Shown here: piece by piece, positions 1-5,789 of the stretch
Layout: each line of letters opens with the position of its first letter
How positions within the stretch are numbered: position 1 is the first letter of the stretch
DNA from: Halanaerobiales bacterium
Lineage (GTDB): Bacteria > Bacillota_F > Halanaerobiia > DY22613
Direction of reading: 5' to 3'
Length of the DNA stretch: 5,789 bases
Assembly: GCA_023128035.1 (NCBI GenBank)
Contig: JAGMES010000233.1
Span: forward strand, 1-5,789
Made by a program: the position numbers and the translations under genes
The notes under the pieces: generated by a model
The model's database searches: none
Told to the model about the DNA's origin: nothing
Seen by the model: the letters and a program-made list of their open reading frames with translations, nothing else

Positions 1-1
1 A

Positions 2-1144
2 AAAATAGTATTAACTCAGTCTCATCTATATGAATTAGTTAACTGTGATACTAAAATTGTGAACCTTTCAAATGACGAAATATTTACAGCAGATAATACT
101 AATTTGGAAAATGTAAATAAGTCTACTGATCTAGCATATGTCATTTATACATCAGGCTCTACTGGTAAACCAAAAGGAGTAATGGTGGAACACAAATCAT
201 TGCTCAATCTGACATGGTGGCATATTGACTATTATTCAGTAACATCATTAGATCAGAGTACAAAATATGCTGGATTTAGTTTTGATGCTTCTGTATGTGA
301 GATATTCCCATACATTTTGAAGGGTGCAACAATTCATATCATTTATGATGAGATTAGATTGGATATGCAAAAATTAAACGATTACTATGAAGCAAATAAC
401 ATTACAATAAGCTTTTTACCTACTCAGATTTGTGAGCAAATTATGTTATTAAACAATCAATCATTAAGAATTCTTAACACTGGAGGAGATAAACTAAAAT
501 CTTATAATCCTCAGAGATATAGATGTATCAATAATTATGGCCCAAGTGAAGGTACAGTTGCTTCAACATGTTATGAAGTAACAGAAAACCTTGACAATAT
601 ACCGATTGGTAAACCTATCTCTAATACACAGGTATATATCCTTGACAAAAATAATGCTTTACAACTAATGGGTGTCCCAGGAGAACTATGTATTTCTGGA
701 GATAATTTAGCGCGTGGATATTTAAATAGACCTGAGTTAACAGCAGAAAAATTTATATTAAATCCGTTTATGCAAAATGGTGAGCGAATTTACCGAACAG
801 GGGATTTAGCAAGATGGCTTCCTGATGGGAATATAGAATTTTTGGGAAGAATAGATCATCAGGTGAAAATCAGAGGCTTTAGAATCGAATTGGGCGAAAT
901 TGAAAACCAATTATTGAAACATGATCAGGTCAAAGAAACAGTAGTTATTGAGAGAATGGATCATAATAATTATCAATATCTATGCGCATATATAGTTTCT
1001 GATGTAGAACTATCAGTATCAGAATTGCAGGCTTATCTCTCAAAAGAATTACCTGAATATATGATTCCATCATATTTTGTCAGACTTGATAAGATACCTT
1101 TGACATCCAATGGAAAAATTAATCGAAAAGCATTACTTGAACAA
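2..1144 (+). other. Adenylation domain A1 (N-terminus outside window)
   Basis: The domain activates the amino acid loaded on PCP1. Cores visible in order are A3 YTSGSTGKPKG (30-40), A4 FDAS (75-78), A5 NNYGPSE (158-164), A6 GELCISGDNLARGYL (208-222), A7 YRTGDL (245-250), A8 GRIDHQVKIRGFRIEL (263-278) and A10 NGKINRK (351-357) with catalytic Lys353. Cores A1 and A2 lie upstream of the window. Aligned by eye to GrsA PheA, the ten pocket residues read D76 A77 C80 F119 N140 G142 N159 V167 A168 K353. This matches the published Leu code DAWFLGNVVK at seven of ten positions. Asp76 fits an alpha-amino acid. The loop between G142 and N159 is four residues shorter than in PheA. My inference is a hydrophobic, Leu-related substrate, but the three changed positions make the exact residue uncertain. 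Confidence 0.93.
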
Positions 1145-4100
1145 GCTATAGAAGTTAATACTGGAGAAGGATATGTAGCTCCGACCAATGAAATAGAAAA
1201 GAAATTAGTAGATATCTGGTCAGAAATTTTAGGAATTGATAGAATTGGTATCCATGATAGCTTTTTTGAGTTGGGTGGACATTCCTTAAAAGCTATGCAG
1301 GTAATATCTAAAATATCTAAAGAGATGAATGTAGAACTTCCACTACGAGAGATCTTTAAAACACCTACAATAAAAGAGTTGGCAGAATATATATGTCTAT
1401 CAGAGAAAAAAGCTTATTATGCAATAGAAAAGTTACAAGAAAATGCTAATGGGTATTATCCAGTGTCTTCCGCTCAGAAGAGAATGTTTATAGTAAACCA
1501 ATTTGAAGTTAATAGCACAAACTATAATATGCCTGGTGCGATGTTTATTGAAAGTGATGTTGATTTTGAAAGATTAGAAGAACTCTTTAAAGCATTGGTG
1601 AAGCGACATGAACCATTTAGAACATCTTTTGAAATGATTGATGGAAAAGTAGTCCAGAGGATTTATCATGATCTAGAATTTAAACTAGAGTATCTAAAAG
1701 CAGACGAAAATAAAGTACAAGAGGCTGTAAATGAATTTGTAAAACCATTTGATCTGAGTAAAGCACCACTATTACGGGTAGGCTTTGTAAAGGTAGGAGA
1801 GAAACATTTACTTCTCTTTGATATGCATCATATTATCTCAGATGGTGTATCAATGGATATATTGATCAAAGAGTTTATCAATCTTCATTTTGGAAGAGAA
1901 TTGCCAGAATTGATAGTTCAGTATAAAGATTTTGCAGCATGGCAGAATAAGTTCTTTGAATCAGAAGAGATGAAAAAACAGGAAGTATACTGGTTAGAAA
2001 CTTTTAAACAAGGTACGATACCTGTTTTGAATATGCCAATCGACGTGCCGAAAAGACCTGCAGTGATGAGCTTTGAAGGTGATAAAGTTAGTTTTACATT
2101 ACCAGAAGAGTTAATTCAAGGTTTGAGAGAATTGGCAACTGAACATAATGGAACACTATTTATGATTCTGCTAGCAGCATATAATATTTTACTATCTAAA
2201 TATACAGGTCAAGATGATATCATAATAGGTACACCTATAGCAGGAAGACCACATCCAGATTTAGATAATTTGATCGGTATGTTTGTTAATACTCTGGCTA
2301 TGCGAAACTATCCTTATATGGATAATAGCTTTGTTGAATTCTTTACTGAAGTAAAAGAAAATACTTTAAAAGCTTTTGAAAATCAGGATTTCCAGTTTGA
2401 AATGCTGGTAGAAAAATTGGATCTGCAGAGAGATCTCAGCCGAAATCCACTCTTTGATACTATGTTTACTTTACAGAATTTCGCGGGCCAAAGTGACGAT
2501 AATCGTGAATCTAAATTGATCGCTAACTTCTCAAATAAAGTTGCAAAATTTGATCTTTCCTTAACAATGGTAGAAAGAAAAGATCAGATTCAAGGTAGCT
2601 TTGAGTATAGTACTAAACTTTTCAAAAAATCTACTATGGAAAGATTAGTAAAACATTTTGTAAACATAGTTACAGCAATCGTTGAAAATCCAAAGAGACC
2701 AATTGCAGAAATCGAAATGCTTACTCATGAAGAAAGATTAAAAATTTTAACGGAGTTTAACGATACTCAAGTTGAATATCCAGTTGATAAAACATTAAAT
2801 CAGTTATTTGAAGAACAGGCCCAGAGAACTCCAGATCAGATTGCACTTGTTTTTGAAGATAAAAAGATGACTTATCAGGAATTGAGCGAAAAATCTAACC
2901 GTCTGGCTAAACTTTTGCGCAAGAAAGGTGTGGGCAGAGATCAGATAGTTGGAATGATTCTAGAACCTTCCTTTGAAATGGTGATAGGAATCTTTGCAAT
3001 CTTAAAAGCAGGAGGAGCTTATCTGCCAATTGATCCTGGGTATCCTGCAGAGAGAATCGGATATATTCTTGCCGATAGTAAACCTAAGATGATTTTAACT
3101 CAATCAACTTTCTTAAGTGAGATTCAGTTTGCTGGTGAATTGGTCAATCTTGATGATAGTAATTTATATCTAAACAATCTGGATAACTGTGGAACGGTAA
3201 GTACGGAGAATGTAAATCACTCAAATGATCTGGCTTACATCATTTATACCTCAGGAACTACGGGAAGACCTAAAGGGGTTATGGTAGAACATCAGAGTGT
3301 GGTTAATTTGGTAAATTGGTATAATGTCAACTATCTAGTAAATGAACATCAAAATGTCTTACAGATGACTACTTATACATTTGACCCTGCTGTTGAACAG
3401 ATATTTGGTACACTCTGTCATGGTTCAACACTTCATCTAATCATAAATGAAGTGAAGTTGAACAAAGAATTATTCAGAAAATATATCGAAGAACACCAGA
3501 TAAGTATAATTGATATGGTTCCATCAGCTATGAAGGAATTGCTCATAGATGAAGAAAGAATAGAAAGAATTAGAGTAGTGATCAGTGGTGGAGAAAAACT
3601 GGATGATTATTTGAAAGATCAACTCATCAATCTAGGATATAATGTCTATAACCATTATGGTTTAACAGAGACAACAGTTGAAGCTTTGGTTTCCAAATGT
3701 TCTGCTGATAAAGTTGTTTTGGGTAGACCGGTATCTAACACAAAATGCTACATCCTTGATAAACAGAATCATCTGGTGCCGATCGGTGTTGTAGGCGAGA
3801 TATGTATTGCTGGAGACTGTTTGGCAAGAGGATATTTGAATAAAGAAGAGCTGACAAAGGAAAGATTTATTTCAATTTCTTTAAATGGTCATGAGGAAAG
3901 AATCTATAAAGCAGGAGATTTAGGTAGATGGTTGCCTGATGGAACTGTTGAGTTTGTAGGCAGGATAGATTCTCAGGTGAAGATCAGAGGTTTTAGAATC
4001 GAGTTAGCAGAGATAGAACATCACTTATTTTCTTACGATGGTATCAACGATACTGTGGTTATAGATCATGAGGATAATGAAGGTAATAGATATCTCTGTG

Positions 4101-5389
4101 CTTATGTAGTAGCTGATTCTGATGTAGTAGTGTCAGATATTCGTAGCTTTTTAGCAGAAGAATTACCTAACTATATGATACCATCTTATTTTGTACAGTT
4201 AGAGAAATTACCACTAACTTCGAATGAGAAGATAGATCGAAAGGCATTGCTAAAACCTGATGGAGAAATAGTTAGAGCAGAATATGTAGCTCCGTCGAAT
4301 GAGATTGAAGAAAAGTTTGTTAGTATATGGGCGGAAATCCTGAGAATTCAGAAAGTAGGGGTTACAGATAATTTCTTTGAGATTGGTGGACACTCCTTAA
4401 AGGCTACCTCAATGATAACGAAGGTCTATAAAGAGTTTACGATAAATCTTCCATTGAGAGAGATTTTTAGGACTCCGACGGTTAGGGAATTGGCAGGGTA
4501 TATTCAGAATGTTGAGGGTGGAATAAGTTATCCAAAAGATGATAATCTTGTTCTGTTAAGACGAGGAACAGAAAATTTGAATCTATTCTTTGTACATGGT
4601 GGAGATGGAGAAGTAGAAGGATATGTAGATTTAGCTGAAAGGTTGAATCCTGAGTTTAATTGCTGGGGCATTAGGGCTGATAGGCTTAATGGGTATGCGC
4701 CGAAGAATGTAACGGTTGAGGAGATGGCGGATAGATATATTGGGAAGATCAGGATGATTCAAGAGGTTGGGCCATATTATATTGCTGGGTGGAGTTTAGG
4801 AGGAACAATTGTATTTGAAATGGTTCGTCAGTTAGAGCAGATGGATGAAAAAGTTCAGTTCTGTGGAATTATCGATTCGGTGCCGCCAAGGAAAGGTCAG
4901 AAAGTAGGTAAGTTTACTTTAGAGTCTGAGATTAAGTTGGTGGAGAAGCTTGTTGGTGATGGAGAGATTGGAGAAAAGTTGAAAGATGTCTCTTCGATAA
5001 ATGAAGTTTGGGCATTAGTTGTAGAGTATATAGAAAAGATGGATTTGGATATTGATGTTATTAGAAGATTAATTCCAAATAATCTGGCTAAGGTGATACC
5101 AAATTATGATCAATTGTCGATTGGAGAATTGATCTACTATAACAATGTTATTCGGACTTTGGATAATGCACAAGCCATATATAGTCCATCAGATAAAATC
5201 CAGGCACTGATTAATTTCTTTAAGGCAGATAAAACACCAATAAATCTTGCTGAATGGGAGTCACTTTGCTTAAACCCAATTAAAGTGTACAATATCCCTG
5301 GTGATCATCATTCGATATTAAAATCTCCAGATGTGGTTCAGCTTTCAGAAAGATTTATAGCTATATTTAATGAGAGTGTGATTAAGTAA
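2..5389 (+). CDS. Non-ribosomal peptide synthetase, C-terminal part (A-PCP-C-A-PCP-TE), 5' partial
   Basis: This cytosolic multimodular enzyme activates amino acids as aminoacyl-AMPs, loads them on phosphopantetheine arms, forms peptide bonds and releases the peptide. Residue numbers here and below count from the GTG codon at 59, which is internal. The frame is open back to position 2, and the 19 residues before the GTG (KIVLTQSHLYE...) align with the same part of the second A domain (KMILTQSTFLSE, residues 1010-1021). Domains: A1 (to ~362), PCP1 (~372-447, Ser409), C (~465-888, HHIISDG 590-596), A2 (~912-1398), PCP2 (~1409-1485, Ser1446), TE (~1497-1770, GWSLGG 1577-1582). The stop is TAA at 5387-5389. 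No frameshift or internal stop is seen. With no E or MT domain and a terminal TE, this is the last subunit of an assembly line. Upstream modules, the activating phosphopantetheinyl transferase and export genes are not in the window. The peptide product is unknown. Confidence 0.97.
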   Translation, partial: KIVLTQSHLYELVNCDTKIVNLSNDEIFTADNTNLENVNKSTDLAYVIYTSGSTGKPKGVMVEHKSLLNLTWWHIDYYSVTSLDQSTKYAGFSFDASVCEIFPYILKGATIHIIYDEIRLDMQKLNDYYEANNITISFLPTQICEQIMLLNNQSLRILNTGGDKLKSYNPQRYRCINNYGPSEGTVASTCYEVTENLDNIPIGKPISNTQVYILDKNNALQLMGVPGELCISGDNLARGYLNRPELTAEKFILNPFMQNGERIYRTGDLARWLPDGNIEFLGRIDHQVKIRGFRIELGEIENQLLKHDQVKETVVIERMDHNNYQYLCAYIVSDVELSVSELQAYLSKELPEYMIPSYFVRLDKIPLTSNGKINRKALLEQAIEVNTGEGYVAPTNEIEKKLVDIWSEILGIDRIGIHDSFFELGGHSLKAMQVISKISKEMNVELPLREIFKTPTIKELAEYICLSEKKAYYAIEKLQENANGYYPVSSAQKRMFIVNQFEVNSTNYNMPGAMFIESDVDFERLEELFKALVKRHEPFRTSFEMIDGKVVQRIYHDLEFKLEYLKADENKVQEAVNEFVKPFDLSKAPLLRVGFVKVGEKHLLLFDMHHIISDGVSMDILIKEFINLHFGRELPELIVQYKDFAAWQNKFFESEEMKKQEVYWLETFKQGTIPVLNMPIDVPKRPAVMSFEGDKVSFTLPEELIQGLRELATEHNGTLFMILLAAYNILLSKYTGQDDIIIGTPIAGRPHPDLDNLIGMFVNTLAMRNYPYMDNSFVEFFTEVKENTLKAFENQDFQFEMLVEKLDLQRDLSRNPLFDTMFTLQNFAGQSDDNRESKLIANFSNKVAKFDLSLTMVERKDQIQGSFEYSTKLFKKSTMERLVKHFVNIVTAIVENPKRPIAEIEMLTHEERLKILTEFNDTQVEYPVDKTLNQLFEEQAQRTPDQIALVFEDKKMTYQELSEKSNRLAKLLRKKGVGRDQIVGMILEPSFEMVIGIFAILKAGGAYLPIDPGYPAERIGYILADSKPKMILTQSTFLSEIQFAGELVNLDDSNLYLNNLDNCGTVSTENVNHSNDLAYIIYTSGTTGRPKGVMVEHQSVVNLVNWYNVNYLVNEHQNVLQMTTYTFDPAVEQIFGTLCHGSTLHLIINEVKLNKELFRKYIEEHQISIIDMVPSAMKELLIDEERIERIRVVISGGEKLDDYLKDQLINLGYNVYNHYGLTETTVEALVSKCSADKVVLGRPVSNTKCYILDKQNHLVPIGVVGEICIAGDCLARGYLNKEELTKERFISISLNGHEERIYKAGDLGRWLPDGTVEFVGRIDSQVKIRGFRIELAEIEHHLFSYDGINDTVVIDHEDNEGNRYLCAYVVADSDVVVSDIRSFLAEELPNYMIPSYFVQLEKLPLTSNEKIDRKALLKPDGEIVRAEYVAPSNEIEEKFVSIWAEILRIQKVGVTDNFFEIGGHSLKATSMITKVYKEFTINLPLREIFRTPTVRELAGYIQNVEGGISYPKDDNLVLLRRGTENLNLFFVHGGDGEVEGYVDLAERLNPEFNCWGIRADRLNGYAPKNVTVEEMADRYIGKIRMIQEVGPYYIAGWSLGGTIVFEMVRQLEQMDEKVQFCGIIDSVPPRKGQKVGKFTLESEIKLVEKLVGDGEIGEKLKDVSSINEVWALVVEYIEKMDLDIDVIRRLIPNNLAKVIPNYDQLSIGELIYYNNVIRTLDNAQAIYSPSDKIQALINFFKADKTPINLAEWESLCLNPIKVYNIPGDHHSILKSPDVVQLSERFIAIFNESVIK
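1172..1399 (+). other. Peptidyl carrier domain PCP1 (thiolation)
   Basis: The four-helix carrier tethers the aminoacyl or peptidyl chain as a thioester. The motif DSFFELGGHSLKA (400-412) places the phosphopantetheine-accepting serine at Ser409 (codon 1283-1285). GGHSL, rather than GGDSI, is usual for a carrier not followed by an epimerization domain, and indeed a C domain follows directly after a linker of about 20 residues. The region starts at the YVAP linker that commonly follows A10. Confidence 0.95.
1451..2722 (+). other. Condensation domain, probably LCL type
   Basis: It joins the donor chain on PCP1 to the aminoacyl acceptor on PCP2. Motifs seen are C1 SSAQKRMFIVNQ (470-481), C2 RHEPFRTSF (516-524), C3 HHIISDG (590-596) with catalytic His591, C4 YKDFAAWQ (622-629), C5 IIGTPIAGRPHPDLDNLIG (722-740) with FVNTL following, and C6/C7 RDLSRNPLFDTMF (791-803). 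The length of about 420 residues is normal. The donor module has no E domain, so an L-configured donor (LCL subtype) is expected. This assignment rests on context rather than on a tree. It is not a heterocyclization domain, which would have DxxxxD in place of HHxxxDG. Confidence 0.93.
2792..4252 (+). other. Adenylation domain A2 of the termination module, acidic pocket
   Basis: This complete A domain selects the last residue of the peptide. Cores are A1 MTYQEL (937-942), A2 ILKAGGAYLPIDP (981-993), A3 YTSGTTGRPKG (1063-1073), A4 FDPAV (1108-1112), A5 NHYGLTE (1198-1204), A6 GEICIAGDCLARGYL (1246-1260), A7 YKAGDL (1283-1288), A8 GRIDSQVKIRGFRIEL (1301-1316) and A10 NEKIDRK (1389-1395) with catalytic Lys1391. 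The by-eye code is D1109 P1110 E1113 D1152 I1175 G1177 H1199 V1207 E1208 K1391. Glu at position 239 and Ile-Gly at 299/301 also occur in the bacitracin Lys code DAESIGSVCK. With Asp1152 and Glu1208 added, I infer a basic substrate (Lys, Orn, Dab or Arg). Four cores deviate from consensus (A4 Ser to Ala, A5 Pro to Leu, A7 Thr to Ala, A10 Gly to Glu), but the catalytic residues remain. Confidence 0.95.
4283..4513 (+). other. Peptidyl carrier domain PCP2 (thiolation)
   Basis: This is the carrier of the termination module. DNFFEIGGHSLKA (1437-1449) gives the phosphopantetheine site Ser1446 (codon 4394-4396). It is closely similar to PCP1, including LPLREIF followed by TPT in helix 3 and beyond. 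It passes the full-length chain to the adjacent TE domain after a linker of about 12 residues. Confidence 0.95.
4547..5368 (+). other. Type I thioesterase domain (chain release)
   Basis: This alpha/beta-hydrolase domain takes the peptide from PCP2 onto its serine, then releases it by hydrolysis or macrocyclization. The N-terminal strand LFFVHGGDGEVEGY (1509-1522) supplies the oxyanion-hole region. GWSLGG (1577-1582) carries the nucleophile Ser1579 (codon 4793-4795). CGIIDS gives Asp1606, 27 residues later, the same spacing as Ser80/Asp107 in surfactin TE. GDHHSIL gives the likely catalytic His1750. The Asp-to-His distance of 144 residues is longer than the 100 in surfactin TE, pointing to an enlarged lid region rich in charged and aliphatic residues (~1612-1730). 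Whether the product is linear or cyclic cannot be read from the sequence. Confidence 0.94.
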
Positions 5390-5552
5390 ATTGAATTGAG
5401 ATTCTTCGGTGAAGATTTGGTATATTAAAAATACTTTAAGTTGTCTGCTTATTTATTGTGGTGATGAAATTGAATTTGCTTTGAAAAAATCCAAAACACA
5501 AACCTCATTAGCTATATTAACCAAGTGGGTCATCTATTTAAATTAATGTTTG

Positions 5553-5660
5553 TTACTTTTTATTCATTAGCGAGTTTTTGAATTTTTTAAGAGAAAGTTT
5601 TGTAATATTTTCAATAGCATCTAAAGGTAAGTTTCTTTCAATCATATTTTTGGCAACTTT
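5553..5660 (-). pseudogene. C-terminal remnant of an Rpn/PD-(D/E)XK transposase-nuclease-like protein
   Basis: The minus strand encodes VAKNMIERNLPLDAIENITK followed by LSLKKFKNSLMNKK and a stop at 5555-5553. The pattern (x-AK-x-M-x-x-x-x-L-x-x-x-x-I-x-x-I-T-x-LS) resembles the short helical tail at the C-terminus of many Rpn-type recombination-promoting nuclease/putative transposase proteins, where it usually reads ITGLS. Only about 35 residues are present against roughly 300 in a full protein. The catalytic PD-(D/E)XK part is absent, and the frame upstream runs into hairpin-rich sequence that does not look like protein. An ATG-initiated frame of 61 residues (5738 to 5553) spans both parts. 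I judge its first ~26 residues to be accidental. The likely history is a decayed gene cut by the element end at about 5681. The family call is from memory of the pattern and is moderate at best. Confidence 0.5.
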
Positions 5661-5688
5661 AAAAAAGAGGACGAAAAGTAGTGAACTC

Positions 5689-5706
5689 GTCCAGCTAAAG
5701 CTGAAC
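5689..5706 (-). repeat. Stem-loop C next to the element boundary
   Basis: On the minus strand GTTCAGC pairs with GCTGGAC around a TTTA loop. There are seven pairs, one of them G-U, so the hairpin is best formed as minus-strand RNA or single-stranded DNA. It sits directly before GAGTTCAC, the inferred end of the element. Confidence 0.7.
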
Positions 5707-5713
5707 ATCGGGG

Positions 5714-5743
5714 CTTCAGTAGGGGATTCTACCCCCACTGAAG
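5714..5743. repeat. Inverted repeat / stem-loop A in the element end
   Basis: CTTCAGT (5714-5720) pairs with ACTGAAG (5737-5743). After an A-C mismatch, GGGG (5722-5725) pairs with CCCC (5732-5735) around the loop ATTCTA. This gives eleven pairs with one mismatch, by far stronger than anything else between the genes. It is not followed by a T-run on either strand, so it is more likely an element or RNA structure than an intrinsic terminator. Confidence 0.8.
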
Positions 5744-5756
5744 ATTAAAAACAATT

Positions 5757-5779
5757 CCCACCACTTATAGAAGTGGGGG
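5757..5779. repeat. Inverted repeat / stem-loop B in the element end
   Basis: CCACTT (5761-5766) pairs with AAGTGG (5771-5776) around the loop ATAG. Beyond a bulged A (5760), CCC (5757-5759) pairs with GGG (5777-5779), giving nine pairs. On the minus strand a run of five T (with one more after an A-A break) follows about seven bases downstream, so a terminator role for a minus-strand gene to the right is conceivable but imperfect. Confidence 0.75.
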
Positions 5780-5789
5780 TCTTAACTCA

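Larger units (their letters stand above)
5681..5789 (-). mobile_element. Right end of an IS200/IS605-type insertion element (partial, body beyond the window)
   Basis: Sequence texture changes at about 5680: AT-rich coding remnant on the left, and GC-richer, hairpin-dense sequence on the right. Three stem-loops lie in 100 bases. Read on the minus strand the last one is GTTCAGC-TTTA-GCTGGAC (5706-5689, 7 pairs with one G-U), followed at once by GAGTTCAC (5688-5681). Subterminal hairpins and no terminal inverted repeats are the hallmark of IS200/IS605 elements, and this arrangement resembles their right ends next to tnpB. The tnpB gene would sit to the right, on the minus strand. At most its last codons are here, and a frame ending ELRPPLL-stop at 5788-5765 is possible but unsupported. 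The left end cannot be seen, so a MITE-like derivative is also possible. Confidence 0.5.
5681..5789 (-). ncRNA. Possible omegaRNA (TnpB guide RNA) scaffold, 3' part
   Basis: In IS605-family elements the transcript of the right end forms the scaffold of the TnpB guide RNA, and the bases just outside the element act as guide. Here the minus-strand order is hairpin B (5779-5757), hairpin A (5743-5714), hairpin C (5706-5689), then GAGTTCAC ending at 5681. The next ~16-20 bases (5680 down to about 5661, starting TACTTTTCGTCC) would be the guide. This is inferred from architecture only. No TnpB gene is visible in the window, and the 5' end of such an RNA would be beyond the right edge. Confidence 0.35.

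Noticed and set aside
59..61. GTG as the start codon of a complete 1776-residue protein
   Set aside because: The frame stays open upstream, the preceding residues are conserved A-domain sequence, and no purine-rich ribosome site lies before it.
1144..1460. Epimerization or methyltransferase domain in the first module
   Set aside because: Only a PCP and a linker of about 20 residues separate A1 from the C domain. There is no room and no E or MT motif.
2..4250. Duplicated A-PCP sequence as a recent tandem repeat
   Set aside because: Similarity between the two modules is at domain-family level, highest at core motifs (for example around 860-890 and 3975-4005), with many differences between them. 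This is normal NRPS modularity.
5403..5415. TCTTC-GGT-GAAGA hairpin just after the NRPS stop as an intrinsic terminator
   Set aside because: Only five pairs, mostly A-T, with a three-base loop and no T-run after it. Too weak to call, although no better terminator is visible before 5714.
5390..5552. Small genes or promoters between the NRPS stop and the minus-strand remnant
   Set aside because: Candidate starts (for example the ATG at 5464) hit stops within a few codons, no ribosome site supports them, and TATA-like strings are expected by chance in DNA this AT-rich.
5689..5779. CRISPR array
   Set aside because: The three stem-loops differ in sequence and spacing. There are no identical direct repeats with spacers.

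Overview
The window is AT-rich, with frequent AGA (Arg) and ATA (Ile) codons. This suggests a low-GC Firmicute, most likely a clostridial or related anaerobe, though the genus cannot be fixed from this sequence.

Positions 2-5389 (+) are one uninterrupted reading frame: the 3' end of a large non-ribosomal peptide synthetase (NRPS) gene. The frame is already open at the left edge, in the middle of an adenylation (A) domain, so the gene starts upstream of the window. The domain order is [A1, N-terminally truncated]-PCP1-C-A2-PCP2-TE. That is the end of one elongation module, then a complete termination module with a type I thioesterase. All catalytic residues checked by eye are present: both PCP serines, the C-domain HHxxxDG, both A10 lysines and the TE Ser/Asp/His triad. 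No epimerization or methyltransferase domain is present. The line would therefore add one residue on PCP1, condense it with the residue on PCP2, and release the peptide at TE. Read by eye, the A1 pocket code is a variant of a Leu code. The A2 pocket is acidic, which suggests a basic last residue (Lys/Orn/Dab/Arg-like).

Positions 5390-5552 hold no gene I can support, only a weak hairpin just after the NRPS stop. Positions 5553 to about 5660 (-) encode about 35 residues resembling the C-terminal tail of Rpn/PD-(D/E)XK-type transposase-nuclease proteins, with the rest missing. From 5681 to the right edge the sequence changes character. It carries three strong hairpins and a GAGTTCAC-type end on the minus strand, which looks like the right end of an IS200/IS605-type element with a possible TnpB guide RNA (omegaRNA). 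The element body would lie to the right, outside the window. The 3' flank is thus a small patch of mobile-element debris next to the synthetase gene.
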